Source of the DNA: RYN-133 sp963785425
GTDB taxonomy: Bacteria > Actinomycetota > Actinomycetes > Mycobacteriales > Jatrophihabitantaceae
Assembly (NCBI GenBank): GCA_963785425.1
Contig: CAWAVG010000001.1
Location: forward strand, 558,001-622,000
Reading direction: 5' to 3'
DNA length: 64,000 nt
The notes under the pieces were generated by a model that saw only the letters and a program-made list of their open reading frames with translations, searched no databases and was not told the DNA's origin. This document shows, piece by piece, positions 1 through 8,280 of this stretch; position 1 is the first letter of the stretch; the number at the start of each line of letters is the position of its first letter. Position numbers and translations under genes: made by a program.

Positions 1-307
1 GGATCATGCCCGTGCCGTACTCGCCGGTGATCACAAGTACGCCGAGGACTCCGATCGCCAGTTGCGCGAGGAACACGCCGCGCAAGCTCACCTCGGTCGC
101 ATCGAACTGGAATTGGGCCTTCGGGCCGGCGCCGGACTCGACGCGGTTCGCATGCAGCGCGCTGAAGAGCGTGCCGAGGCCGTCGACGATCAGCACCATG
201 ACGACGAGGCTGATCCAGCTCGAGCGCAGCGAGCGGAACTTGATCCACTCCGACCGGACGACGCCGAGTTGCGTGACGCGCCCGGTGGGCAGAATGGCGG
301 CGGTCAT
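1..307 (-). CDS. ABC-2 type transporter permease, N-terminal part (cut by window edge)
   Basis: Translation starts at 307 and runs off base 1, giving the first 102 residues. A hydrophobic span near residues 33-50 and a second beginning near residue 78 fit the first two membrane helices of an ABC-2 permease. The visible part ends in TGEYGTGMI, a sequence typical of the cytoplasmic edge after helix 2 in this family. The ATG overlaps the stop codon of the ATPase gene (ATGA, 304-307), so the two are translationally coupled and should assemble into one exporter. The substrate cannot be told from the sequence. Confidence 0.85.
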   Translation of the reverse strand, partial: MTAAILPTGRVTQLGVVRSEWIKFRSLRSSWISLVVMVLIVDGLGTLFSALHANRVESGAGPKAQFQFDATEVSLRGVFLAQLAIGVLGVLVITGEYGTGMI

Positions 308-1230
308 CGCGTGGCTCCGGCGGTCTCGGTGGTGCCGTGGAACTCGACGGCATCGCGCGTGATCTCCATGAACGCCTCCTCCAGCGTGGCCTGTTGCGGG
401 GTCAGCTCGACGAGGGGGATCGCCTCACGCGCAGCGACGAGACCGATCTGTGCGCTGTCGGTGCCGGTGACGATCAGCTCGTCGGGGTTCGAGCGCTCGA
501 TCTCGCAGCCGTCCCGGTACAGGAGTGCGCTCAGCCGGTCGGCCTGCGTGGTGCGGACGAGTACGGCGCCTGTGGTCGCCGTGCGCACGACGTCCGCGAT
601 GCTGCCTGAGGTGATGAACCGGCCGCGACCGACCACGATCACCTCGGTGGCGGTGACTGCCATCTCGCTCATGAGGTGCGACGACACGAAAACGGTGCGC
701 CCCTCGGCGGCGAGCGACTTCAAGAGGTTGCGGATCCAACGGATGCCTTCGGGGTCGAGACCGTTCACCGGCTCGTCCAGCAGCAGTACCTGCGGATCAC
801 CGAGCAGTGCGGCGGCGATGCCGAGCCGCTGTCCCATTCCGAGCGAGAATTTGCCCACCCGTTTGCCGGCGACCTCGTGGAGGCCGACGAGGTCGATCAT
901 CTCGTCGACACGACGCCGCGCGATGTTGTGCGTCGCTGCCATTGCGAGCAGGTGGTTGCGCGCCGAGCGTCCGGTGTGGACCGCGCGCGCCTCCAGCAGC
1001 GCGCCGACCTCGTGCAGCGGTGCCGGCAGATCGACATAGCGCTTGCCGTTGATCAGTGCTGTGCCGGCTGTCGGCCGGTCGAGCCCGAGCAGCAGCCGCA
1101 TCGTCGTCGACTTGCCCGAGCCGTTGGGCCCGAGGAAACCTGTCACCGTCCCTGCGCGGACCTCGAAACTCAGGTCATGCACCGCAGCCTTGTCGCCGTA
1201 TCGCTTCGTCAGTCCCCGCGCTTCGATCAT
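304..1230 (-). CDS. ABC transporter ATP-binding protein (ABC-2 exporter type)
   Basis: This 308-residue nucleotide-binding subunit has Walker A GPNGSGKST near residues 34-42, an ABC signature region reading FSLGMGQRLG in place of LSGG, Walker B LLLDEPVNGLD and the switch histidine in VSSHLMSEM. The C-terminal 90 residues follow the regulatory extension seen in CcmA/NatA-type exporters, with the usual LEEAFMEIT motif. The start at 1230 puts IEARGLTKRYG right at the N-terminus; a start four codons upstream (1242) is also possible and neither has a strong ribosome site. It powers the permease encoded directly downstream. The non-canonical signature motif is common in this subfamily. Confidence 0.92.
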   Translation of the reverse strand: MIEARGLTKRYGDKAAVHDLSFEVRAGTVTGFLGPNGSGKSTTMRLLLGLDRPTAGTALINGKRYVDLPAPLHEVGALLEARAVHTGRSARNHLLAMAATHNIARRRVDEMIDLVGLHEVAGKRVGKFSLGMGQRLGIAAALLGDPQVLLLDEPVNGLDPEGIRWIRNLLKSLAAEGRTVFVSSHLMSEMAVTATEVIVVGRGRFITSGSIADVVRTATTGAVLVRTTQADRLSALLYRDGCEIERSNPDELIVTGTDSAQIGLVAAREAIPLVELTPQQATLEEAFMEITRDAVEFHGTTETAGATR

Positions 1231-1318
1231 GGGCGGAATCATCCGGCAGCAACTGCCAAGAAGCATCGGTGCCTGCCCTGAGGGCGACCCTGATTTCAGC
1301 CGGCTTCCACGGGGTTCG

Positions 1319-1939
1319 TCACAGCGTTCGCTCACCTCGCGGTGTCTGGAGTACCGCGTGAAGCGCGGCTTCGGCTCCGCGCGCGACGGCAAGATCTGCG
1401 CCGAGAAGCGCCACCGTTCCCCGCAAACGGTCCGGCTCGGGGTGGGTTGCGTCGAACGTTGTCAGCTCGGCTTGCGGCAACGCGCGACTCGTCGGGTGCG
1501 GGGTCGTGCCCCAGTCGATGAGGAACGGGACGAGGCCGCCGAAGGCAGGCTCGTCGGCGACGGTCAGTCGCCACTCGAGTAGCTCGCCTGTCGTGGTGGT
1601 GCGTGACATCGCCACGACAGCGCCGGGATCGAAACCGCCGCGTCGCGCCTCGGCGACGGCCGCGTCGATGTCCGCGTTGCGCACGGCCCACGTCGCCAAT
1701 GCGGGCGGACGGTCGGCGGCGACACCGAAGGGCCGCGGCCCGTCGTGCCCCGGTTGGCCGGGGTCGGGGCCGATGATCTCGAGGTATGCGGTGCCGAGTC
1801 CGACGAGGTAGTTGGCCGTGCCGCGACCGGCATGGCTTCCGCCGGCAACAGGACTCAGACCCGTACGCGCTTGGAATTCCGCCACCCCGGCGTCGAGGTC
1901 GGGCACCGCATAGACGAGATGGTCAAGCACCGCTGTCAT
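1319..1939 (-). CDS. VOC superfamily protein (glyoxalase-like domain, PF13468 type)
   Basis: This 206-residue protein begins LDHLVYAVPDLDAGVAEF, the classic first beta strand and helix of a VOC module, followed by NYLVGLGTAYLEIIGPD, where a metal-binding glutamate would sit. Such single-chain proteins of about 200 residues have a second, more divergent VOC repeat (here about residues 75-190, with WRLTVADEP). Function is unknown; relatives are annotated as glyoxalase-like. The ATG at 1939 was chosen because conserved sequence starts there, but the reading frame stays open upstream into the HNH element without any stop, which is odd (see findings). Confidence 0.8.
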   Translation of the reverse strand: MTAVLDHLVYAVPDLDAGVAEFQARTGLSPVAGGSHAGRGTANYLVGLGTAYLEIIGPDPGQPGHDGPRPFGVAADRPPALATWAVRNADIDAAVAEARRGGFDPGAVVAMSRTTTTGELLEWRLTVADEPAFGGLVPFLIDWGTTPHPTSRALPQAELTTFDATHPEPDRLRGTVALLGADLAVARGAEAALHAVLQTPRGERTL

Positions 1940-3427
1940 GTCCCGACCGTATGCCGAAAGCGGTACGCGCCGAGCCGCCCGGTCGGCGTCGCGCATCAGG
2001 ACCGCGGATGCCAACCCACTGACAGAACGCGTTGACAGGTGAGAGACAAAGACCGAAGAGCGCAGCGAAGGGAGTTGCGCGGGAGTCGGGTTGCGTTGTT
2101 CGGTCCGGTCCGAACTTAGTGAGAGGCCGGGTAGTCCTCGCTGGTGGGTGCGGTTGCGCTGGAAGGCATGCGTCAGCCGCGGGTCAGACGCGGGTAGTTC
2201 GGGTGTGTCGTGCATGGTGTTGCGGCGTGGTCGCTGGTCGGGGTCGACCCAGGCTGGTGGGATCCAGTGGGGGAGGTCGTCGATCATGACCGAGTGCCAG
2301 CCCATTTGTTCGAAGGTGGCGTGGTTGGCGGTGCAGATGAGGGTGCCGTCGTCGACGCGGGTGCGTCGGGTGATGGCGTAGTCGGTGACGTGATGAGCCT
2401 GGGTCCAGGACAGGGGGGCGTCGCAGCCGGGGTAACTACAGCCTTTGTCTCGGGCGAACATGGCGAGTCGTTGTTGTTCGGTGAACAGTCTGTGCTGTTC
2501 CGAATACGCCGCGATCGTCTTGGTCTTGGACAGCAGCACCAGGATGGCTTTGGCTTTCGGGTCGAGCCACCGGTCGGCGACCGCGGCCGGGATCGTGTAG
2601 CCGTGTGCGGTCTGGACGATGCCGCTACCTGTGCCGTGGGCGAACTCGTCCACGGTTGCGGTGAGCACAAGGGTGGTGGCGCAGCCGTTGGCAGTGGGCA
2701 GCGAACCTGAGGAGTACAGGATCTTGAACCCGCCGAGCAGCGCATCGTGGCGCCGCTGACCGGGCGTGCGCGGGTCACGCTCACCGTCGGGTCCTTGGTG
2801 CGGCTTGGCCAGGGTGTCGAACAGGGTCTCGAGGTATTCCGCTGACTCGCAGGTGAGCTCGCCGGCGATCGTGCCCGACCCGTCCGCGCGGCGGTGCAGC
2901 CTCACCTCCCGGCGGCGGTGGGCCGCGTTCGAGGTCACGAAACGCGCCGTCCTGGTCGACCGCGGGCATACAGGCCGTGGGCGAACCGGCCGAGCAGGTC
3001 CGGGTCGTGTTCGCGGGCGACGTCGAGCAGCTGGGTCTCGAACAACGGACCGGCGTCATCAACGACGAAGTCGCTCGATCTTGTCCGCCACGGTGATGAT
3101 CGTGGCCGCCGCTCGCGTGGAGATCGTGCCCTCGGCCAACGCGGCCGCGGTCTGTGGATGGGCCGGCTCGACCGGCTCGCCGGTCAGGGTGCGCCGCGGC
3201 ATGACCGCCGCCGCCAGCTTCACCCGCCCCGCAGCATCACGAGCGCCGATGTTCAGTACTTGCCGCAACAACACCGCGGTGTTCTTCGCGCCGAGGTCAT
3301 AGGCCAGACACTCGGCCTCGACCTGCGCGATCAACGCCAGCTCTTCGACGTCCAGCGCCTGCTTCTGCCGCTGGATCTCCCGCAGCCGATCCAGCACTGC
3401 CGTGCCGGTCACCTGCGAACTGCTCAC
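1940..3427 (-). pseudogene. 13E12-repeat family protein (DUF222 + HNH endonuclease), frameshifted
   Basis: The element starts at 3427 with a DUF222 N-terminal region (LDRLREIQRQKQALD, then RAAATIITVADKIE) and ends with an HNH nuclease domain: CSYPGCDAP, the QAHHV histidines, and DDGTLICTANHATFE. Between them the frame changes three times, near 3074, 2975 and 2942. Each change is explained by one extra base, and removing these restores a continuous 13E12 protein (VVDDAGPLFETQLLD, then GRFAHGLYARVDQDGAFVT). No stop codon follows the HNH domain, so the frame continues into the VOC gene. 13E12 proteins are multicopy repeat elements of actinobacteria, possibly mobile. It may be a decayed copy or an intact gene with sequence errors. 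The 3' boundary is approximate. Confidence 0.8.
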
Positions 3428-3560
3428 GTGTTCGATATTACACCTTCCGAGGAAGGAACGCTACCCCCTGTGGGCGAGAATCCGCGGAAATATATGACGA
3501 TTCGCCCTCGGCGAACACCGCACGCCCATCTTTGCGCCCACGCTCCGCAATACTGACCGC

Positions 3561-4502
3561 ATGCGTCCGTTCCACTTCCTCGCCGACATCCACGAAGTCG
3601 TAAGCGGTGACGAACTTGCTAAGCGCGCAAAGCGCGCCGAGGACATGGGCTATCACGCCCTGGTGATCCCCGACCATCTACTCGGCCAGTTCTCGCCCGT
3701 TGTCGCGCTGGCGACTGCGGCCGCGGCGACGTCGTCCGTCCGGCTCGCGGCGTTCGTGCTGAACAACGATCTGCGGCACCCGGCTGTGCTCGCGCAGGAT
3801 CTCGCGAGCATCGACGTGCTTTCGGGCGGACGAGTCGATGTTGCGATCGGTGCCGGCTGGAACAAGCCCGAGTACGACGCGATCGGTCTGAGCTTCGATC
3901 CCACTCCGATGCGCCAAGCGCGCCTCGAGGAATCGATCACCGTCCTCAAAGGCATGTTCGCCGCCGAGCCATTCAGCTTCGCCGGCGAGCATTACACGAT
4001 CACGGACTACACCGGCGTGCCGACGCCTGTTCAGCGTCCGCATCCGCCGTTCTTCATCGGTGGCGGCGGGCGTCGCACGTTGACCCTTGCCGGACGCGAG
4101 GCCGACATCGTCGGTCTCGCACCTCGCATCCGCAAAGGTGCGAAGCTCGATGCGCACTCGATCACGTGGGACGGCACCCGCGAGAAGATCGAGTGGGTCC
4201 GCGAAGCGGCCGGCGATCGATTTGACTCGCTCGAGTTCAACATCTATCCGTCGGGGTGGGCGCCGACGATCACCGATGACGTCCGTGGCGAAATCGGTCG
4301 TGTCATTGATTCGATCCGCCGGCGCACAGGAGTCGAGCTCACGTATGACGAGGCCGTCGACTCCCCGCATCTGTTCATCGGGAGCGTCGACGGCCTCGTC
4401 GACAAGTTCCTGCGGGCGCGCGAGGAACTCGGCATTACATCGATTCTGTTGGGCGAGCTCGGTGAGCTCACCCCGGTGTTGGAGCGGCTCGCGGGTCAGT
4501 GA
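3561..4502 (+). CDS. LLM-class F420-dependent oxidoreductase (TIGR03621-like)
   Basis: This 313-residue TIM-barrel flavin/F420 enzyme of the luciferase-like monooxygenase class has FLADIHEVV at the N-terminus, DHLLGQFSPVVALATAA for strand/helix 2, then DVLSGGRVDVAIGAGW, and FIGGGGRRTLTLAGREADIVGLA at the cofactor side. The pattern matches the actinobacterial subfamily in which F420 rather than FMN is the usual cofactor. The physiological substrate is unknown. It stands alone on the plus strand and is convergent with the hemerythrin gene, which begins at the very next base, so transcription from the two sides meets head-on here. Confidence 0.85.
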   Translation: MRPFHFLADIHEVVSGDELAKRAKRAEDMGYHALVIPDHLLGQFSPVVALATAAAATSSVRLAAFVLNNDLRHPAVLAQDLASIDVLSGGRVDVAIGAGWNKPEYDAIGLSFDPTPMRQARLEESITVLKGMFAAEPFSFAGEHYTITDYTGVPTPVQRPHPPFFIGGGGRRTLTLAGREADIVGLAPRIRKGAKLDAHSITWDGTREKIEWVREAAGDRFDSLEFNIYPSGWAPTITDDVRGEIGRVIDSIRRRTGVELTYDEAVDSPHLFIGSVDGLVDKFLRAREELGITSILLGELGELTPVLERLAGQ

Positions 4503-5195
4503 TCAGTGAGTCGCCGTGCCGTAGACGCGCTGCGCGTGTTTGGCGTACGCACGACGTCCCATCGACAGGACGACGCCGCGCATCGGTCCCGGAACCGCGC
4601 CGAGCATCTCGCGCATGACCCCAGGCTCGCCGTCGTAGGCGAGCATCCCCAGCATGCGGGGTGCGTCTTTGACCGGCGTGCTGCGCTGTGCAGCCTTCCC
4701 GATCTTTGCCCACTCCTTCTTGGTGATGCACGACTCGACGAGCGGCATCACGTGCTGTTCCTCGGCGTCGAGGTGTTCGATCAACGCTTCGTGCAGACGC
4801 GTGTAGATCGCGGCGAGCTGCTCGGCCCGGGCGGAGTCGGCGTCCTTGCGCCACGCGGCACGCTCTCCGACGGTCTGCAGCAGCAACTCGGCCACGACAT
4901 GATGCTGCGATTCCATCAGCTCGACGATGGGCGCGATCTCAGTGGGCACACGCTCGAGCAGCTTCGGCCAGAGCATGTCGTCCTCGACCGTGTGGTGATG
5001 GTGCAGGAACCTGTCGACGAGGTCGAGGTGGGTCGCGACGATGTTGGCGCGCAACCGGTCGCCGTGCTCGACGGAGCGCAGCAGTGCCGGCGCAAGGCGC
5101 AACTCGCGGCGGAAGGCGGAGTGGATCGTCTTCATCTCGGCGCCCGCGCCAAGAGCGGTCTTCGCGGCGGGGCGAGTGACGGTGGTCGTGCTCAT
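4503..5195 (-). CDS. Hemerythrin HHE cation-binding domain protein
   Basis: This 230-residue four-helix bundle protein carries the histidine/glutamate pattern of a di-iron hemerythrin: IHSAFRREL, LHHHHTVEDDMLWP, ESQHHVVAELL and LIEHLDAEEQHVMP. These would bind an oxygen- or nitric-oxide-reactive iron pair. The ATG at 5195 is preceded by AGGAGA, a good ribosome site. A second hemerythrin with the same architecture and the same tail style lies at 21.1 kb, so this genome keeps at least two. Likely roles are oxygen or NO sensing or storage, but the family is loosely characterised in actinobacteria. Confidence 0.88.
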   Translation of the reverse strand: MSTTTVTRPAAKTALGAGAEMKTIHSAFRRELRLAPALLRSVEHGDRLRANIVATHLDLVDRFLHHHHTVEDDMLWPKLLERVPTEIAPIVELMESQHHVVAELLLQTVGERAAWRKDADSARAEQLAAIYTRLHEALIEHLDAEEQHVMPLVESCITKKEWAKIGKAAQRSTPVKDAPRMLGMLAYDGEPGVMREMLGAVPGPMRGVVLSMGRRAYAKHAQRVYGTATH

Positions 5196-5362
5196 GACTG
5201 CTATCTCCTATTGATCGGTGTGGGGTGTTGACCAAACAGAGCCAGTCGTGCCGGCGCGTGATACATGCTTCGCGCGCCGAACCCGCTCCACACGCCTGCT
5301 AGCTGCAAGAACCGACAGGGTGGCTACTACACCGATCTACGGTTTGCTGTATTTCGTCCGAA

Positions 5363-6295
5363 TCAGCTGTCGTACCAAGCCAGTACGCGCAGCGCGCGCA
5401 AGGTGTTCCACCGGCTCGGCGCGCCGTCACCGTCGTCCATCACCAGGTGCACCGCACCGGCGTGGGTGTTCTCGAGCAGCCACGTTCCGCCCGGTTGCTG
5501 CTTCGACCGGAGCAGCCCCACTGCTTCACGCAGACGCGGATCCGGCGCGGCTGAGGTCGCACGGAAGTACTCGAGTCCGCGCAGCACGTCGTAGTGCCAC
5601 CAGGTCGGGAACGAGAACTGCAGATACTCGGGCTTGACCACGTCCCCGGTGCTCAAACGCCGCATCAGCACGCGGTCGAGCAGGTACTGCTCAGCGCGCC
5701 GCCGAGCCACCCCGATGTGTGCGCGCCCGTCGGCGGCGCGCTCGTACTCGAGCAGACCTTCGAGCACGCAGATCGTCGTGTCGAATGACGACCGCACCGA
5801 CCCGTTCTCGACCTCGCAGTTCCAGCCGCCGTCGTCGAGTTGCTCGTCGAGCAACCGCGCGACGATGCCATCGACGCCGACGCCGAAGTACGCGCCGAGC
5901 GCAACCGTCCGGCCATTGATGCATGGCTCGACCTCGCCGTCGAAGAACGGCGAGCCGTCGTACTCCCAACGACAGTTGTCACGCACCAGCGCGACCTTCT
6001 CGCGCACGACGGGCGCATTCGGGTCGACGCCGAAGTCGCGCGAGAGCGTCAGAGTGGGCAGGGTCGACGTCCACGGCTGACCTTGCGAGAAGTCACCGCG
6101 AAAGTCGGCCGGGAAGCACGCCCCACCTGCCCATCCGTCATCGGCGCACAGGGCGAGCAGATGCGCTCCCCACCCCTCGGTCGTCACCCGAGAGCGTTCG
6201 GCGTCGATGGCGTCGGACGGTGCGTCGGTGAGATCGCGCATCACCTGCCAGCGCAGCGCCGGATCCGAGTCGAGCAGCCAATCGATCACGGTCAT
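5363..6295 (-). CDS. Prenyltransferase/squalene-cyclase-like alpha-alpha toroid protein
   Basis: This 310-residue soluble protein has repeated Asp-Gly-Gly-Trp-type segments (DDGWAGGACF, DDGGWNCEVENGS, QQPGGTWLLE) spaced as in the alpha-alpha toroid fold of terpenoid cyclases and protein prenyltransferases. It lacks the DxDD acid motif of squalene-hopene cyclases, so cyclase activity should not be assumed. Conserved aromatics such as FSFPTWWHYDVLRGLEYF are typical of the COG-level family of uncharacterised toroid proteins. It sits alone, 45 bases from the membrane glycosyltransferase-like gene on the same strand, and may share its transcript. Confidence 0.7.
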   Translation of the reverse strand: MTVIDWLLDSDPALRWQVMRDLTDAPSDAIDAERSRVTTEGWGAHLLALCADDGWAGGACFPADFRGDFSQGQPWTSTLPTLTLSRDFGVDPNAPVVREKVALVRDNCRWEYDGSPFFDGEVEPCINGRTVALGAYFGVGVDGIVARLLDEQLDDGGWNCEVENGSVRSSFDTTICVLEGLLEYERAADGRAHIGVARRRAEQYLLDRVLMRRLSTGDVVKPEYLQFSFPTWWHYDVLRGLEYFRATSAAPDPRLREAVGLLRSKQQPGGTWLLENTHAGAVHLVMDDGDGAPSRWNTLRALRVLAWYDS

Positions 6296-6340
6296 TGTCG
6301 CAACCTAGTACGGCCAACAAGCCTTCCTGGCCGCGATTGT

Positions 6341-7975
6341 TCAGCCGGCGGCGACCGTCGTGCAATGCGTGACGCGGGAGACGGTGCCGTCGGTCTTGAG
6401 CGGCCACAGTCCCTCGTCCTTGGCCAGCGCTATCGCGGCGGCGGCCATGCGGGCACGCGCCGCGCTCGTCACGTAGACGCGGAACGGTCCGATGTAGCCG
6501 GCCTGGTAGCCGTGCCGGCTGAGCCAGAACCGCATCCGGCCCCGGTACGGGCCCTTCCAGCTGTCGAGAACCACGACCGACGCACCGCTCGCCTTGATCT
6601 CGCCGGTCCAGCCGCGGAAGCCGCCCTTCGTGTGCTCCACCTTCCACACGTCGAGACCGCTGCCTTCGTAGGGATAGTTGTCAGGGTTGCGCAGGTGCAG
6701 CAGCACGAGCGGGATCGGGTCGCCGAGGCTCCACAGCGGCGTGCGCGGCACCAGCGTCTTGCGGATCGCGCATGCGCTCGCCTCCTCGCTGCGCAGCGGC
6801 GAGTCGTTCGACGACGGCATGTAGTAGGCGACGGCATAGACGATCGATGTCACCGCAACGGCAGTGACGAGCGTTGCGGTCGTAATCCGCTTGGCACGCG
6901 GCGCGGACACCCGTTCGAGCAGCAAGGACGTAGCCGCGCCGAATCCGATGGCCGAGTACGGCAACAGCGGGAACGCGTGCGTCCAGCCGATGTAGTCGTA
7001 GAGCACGTATGCCGCCTGAACGACGAATGTGCCGACGATCAGCAGGATCATCGGCGAGAGCAGCACGGCACGCCATTGCGGACGCGCGGCGACCACCGTC
7101 CACGCCGCCATGCCCAGCAGCAGCACCAGACCCGCCCACAGGAACACCGCACTGCTCTGGAACGAGTTGTCGATGTTGCGGACGATGAACGTCGCCCGCT
7201 CACCGAACGACGTCGCGTGGCGGTGCACCGAGAGCAGCGGAAAGACGAACAGCCCTTCGAACAACCACCGCAGGTATCCCCCGACGGCGTAGTAGACGAC
7301 AAGCGCGAGCAGCGGGGTCACGATGCCCGCGAGTGCGCGGGTCGTCGACCGTAAGCGTTGCCCGTCCGACCACACGGCAGCGCAGATCACGACGAAGACC
7401 GGGTAGGCGAACAAGGGCTGCCACGAGCAGAACGCCAGAGAGGCGGCGGCGCCCGCGAGGTACCACTGCCGGCGCACCGACAGCCACATCGCGAAGATCA
7501 GGAAGACGATGCCCGGTTCATGACCCTCCGGGCCGATCAATGCTTGATGCGCGTAGCACCTGAACCACACGAAGACCGCGCCGGCGACGAAGCCGGCGGT
7601 CACCGACCGGAACAGTTCGAGGACGAGGAGATACAGACCCAGGACGCTGACAATCGCCAACGCGCAGAACTCGACACGGACCACAAGCACGTCGTCGCGT
7701 CCGAGCAGCCGCGCGACTGCGACGCCGAACCCGCACAGGATCGACGACACCGGACCCTTCGGATCCATCTCGCTCGCGTAGGGCGGAACGCCGTGGGTGA
7801 GCCGCTGCCCCCCGTAGACGTAGATCGCCGAGTCGCGCGAGAACTTGCCGTAGAGATCGAACTGGCTGTAAACGACCGACGCGATCGTCAGCACGCCCAG
7901 CGCACCGAGTACGGCCGGTCGGGACAGCAGCCGTGAGGCACGTTCGAGTGCTGCCGAGGCCCAACCTGTGCTCAT
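6341..7975 (-). CDS. GT-C fold membrane glycosyltransferase-like protein (ArnT/PMT type)
   Basis: This 544-residue polytopic protein has about ten to twelve hydrophobic helices. The first periplasmic loop holds FSRDSAIYVYGGQRL and the pair EMDPKGP, acidic positions that match the catalytic and metal-binding aspartates of GT-C enzymes using polyprenyl-phosphate sugars. The last 150 residues form a soluble C-terminal domain (LGDPIPLVLL, ASVVVLDSWKGPYRG). The protein probably transfers a sugar from a lipid carrier on the outer face of the membrane; donor and acceptor are unknown. It ends in an unusually alanine-rich tail. Confidence 0.7.
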   Translation of the reverse strand: MSTGWASAALERASRLLSRPAVLGALGVLTIASVVYSQFDLYGKFSRDSAIYVYGGQRLTHGVPPYASEMDPKGPVSSILCGFGVAVARLLGRDDVLVVRVEFCALAIVSVLGLYLLVLELFRSVTAGFVAGAVFVWFRCYAHQALIGPEGHEPGIVFLIFAMWLSVRRQWYLAGAAASLAFCSWQPLFAYPVFVVICAAVWSDGQRLRSTTRALAGIVTPLLALVVYYAVGGYLRWLFEGLFVFPLLSVHRHATSFGERATFIVRNIDNSFQSSAVFLWAGLVLLLGMAAWTVVAARPQWRAVLLSPMILLIVGTFVVQAAYVLYDYIGWTHAFPLLPYSAIGFGAATSLLLERVSAPRAKRITTATLVTAVAVTSIVYAVAYYMPSSNDSPLRSEEASACAIRKTLVPRTPLWSLGDPIPLVLLHLRNPDNYPYEGSGLDVWKVEHTKGGFRGWTGEIKASGASVVVLDSWKGPYRGRMRFWLSRHGYQAGYIGPFRVYVTSAARARMAAAAIALAKDEGLWPLKTDGTVSRVTHCTTVAAG

Positions 7976-8100
7976 CGCCGCGGAGTCTAGATCGACAAAC
8001 GCCGCCAGGCGCGCAGCTCTCAGCGGCAGCGGAGCCAGGGCGCGCTCAGGTCCGCGAAGGCACGCGGCGCGTAGGGTTTGAGGTGTCGAAGGGTCCGTTC

Positions 8101-8262
8101 ATGTGGATGTTGATCGTCGTTGCTGCTCTGATGTGTGGGCTGTACTGGTTCAAGGTCTATGCCGACGACGTCGAGAGCGATTGCTCGGACATGGTGGAAC
8201 CCGGTTCGCGGCAGCCCTACGGGCAGTGGGTGTGGACGATCGTCCGCGGCAAGTCGGACTGA
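8101..8262 (+). CDS. Small membrane-anchored hypothetical protein
   Basis: A 53-codon frame begins MWMLIVVAALMCGLYWF, one membrane helix or signal anchor, followed by an acidic and then Trp-containing soluble tail ending VRGKSD. An in-frame GTG at 8083 would add six residues. There is no recognisable domain. It is divergent from the membrane glycosyltransferase and convergent with the FtsX permease. Support is limited to the hydrophobic-then-polar layout and the fact that it fills the gap between two well-supported genes. Confidence 0.4.
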   Translation: MWMLIVVAALMCGLYWFKVYADDVESDCSDMVEPGSRQPYGQWVWTIVRGKSD

Positions 8263-8280
8263 TCGGCGACTGACGGGTCC

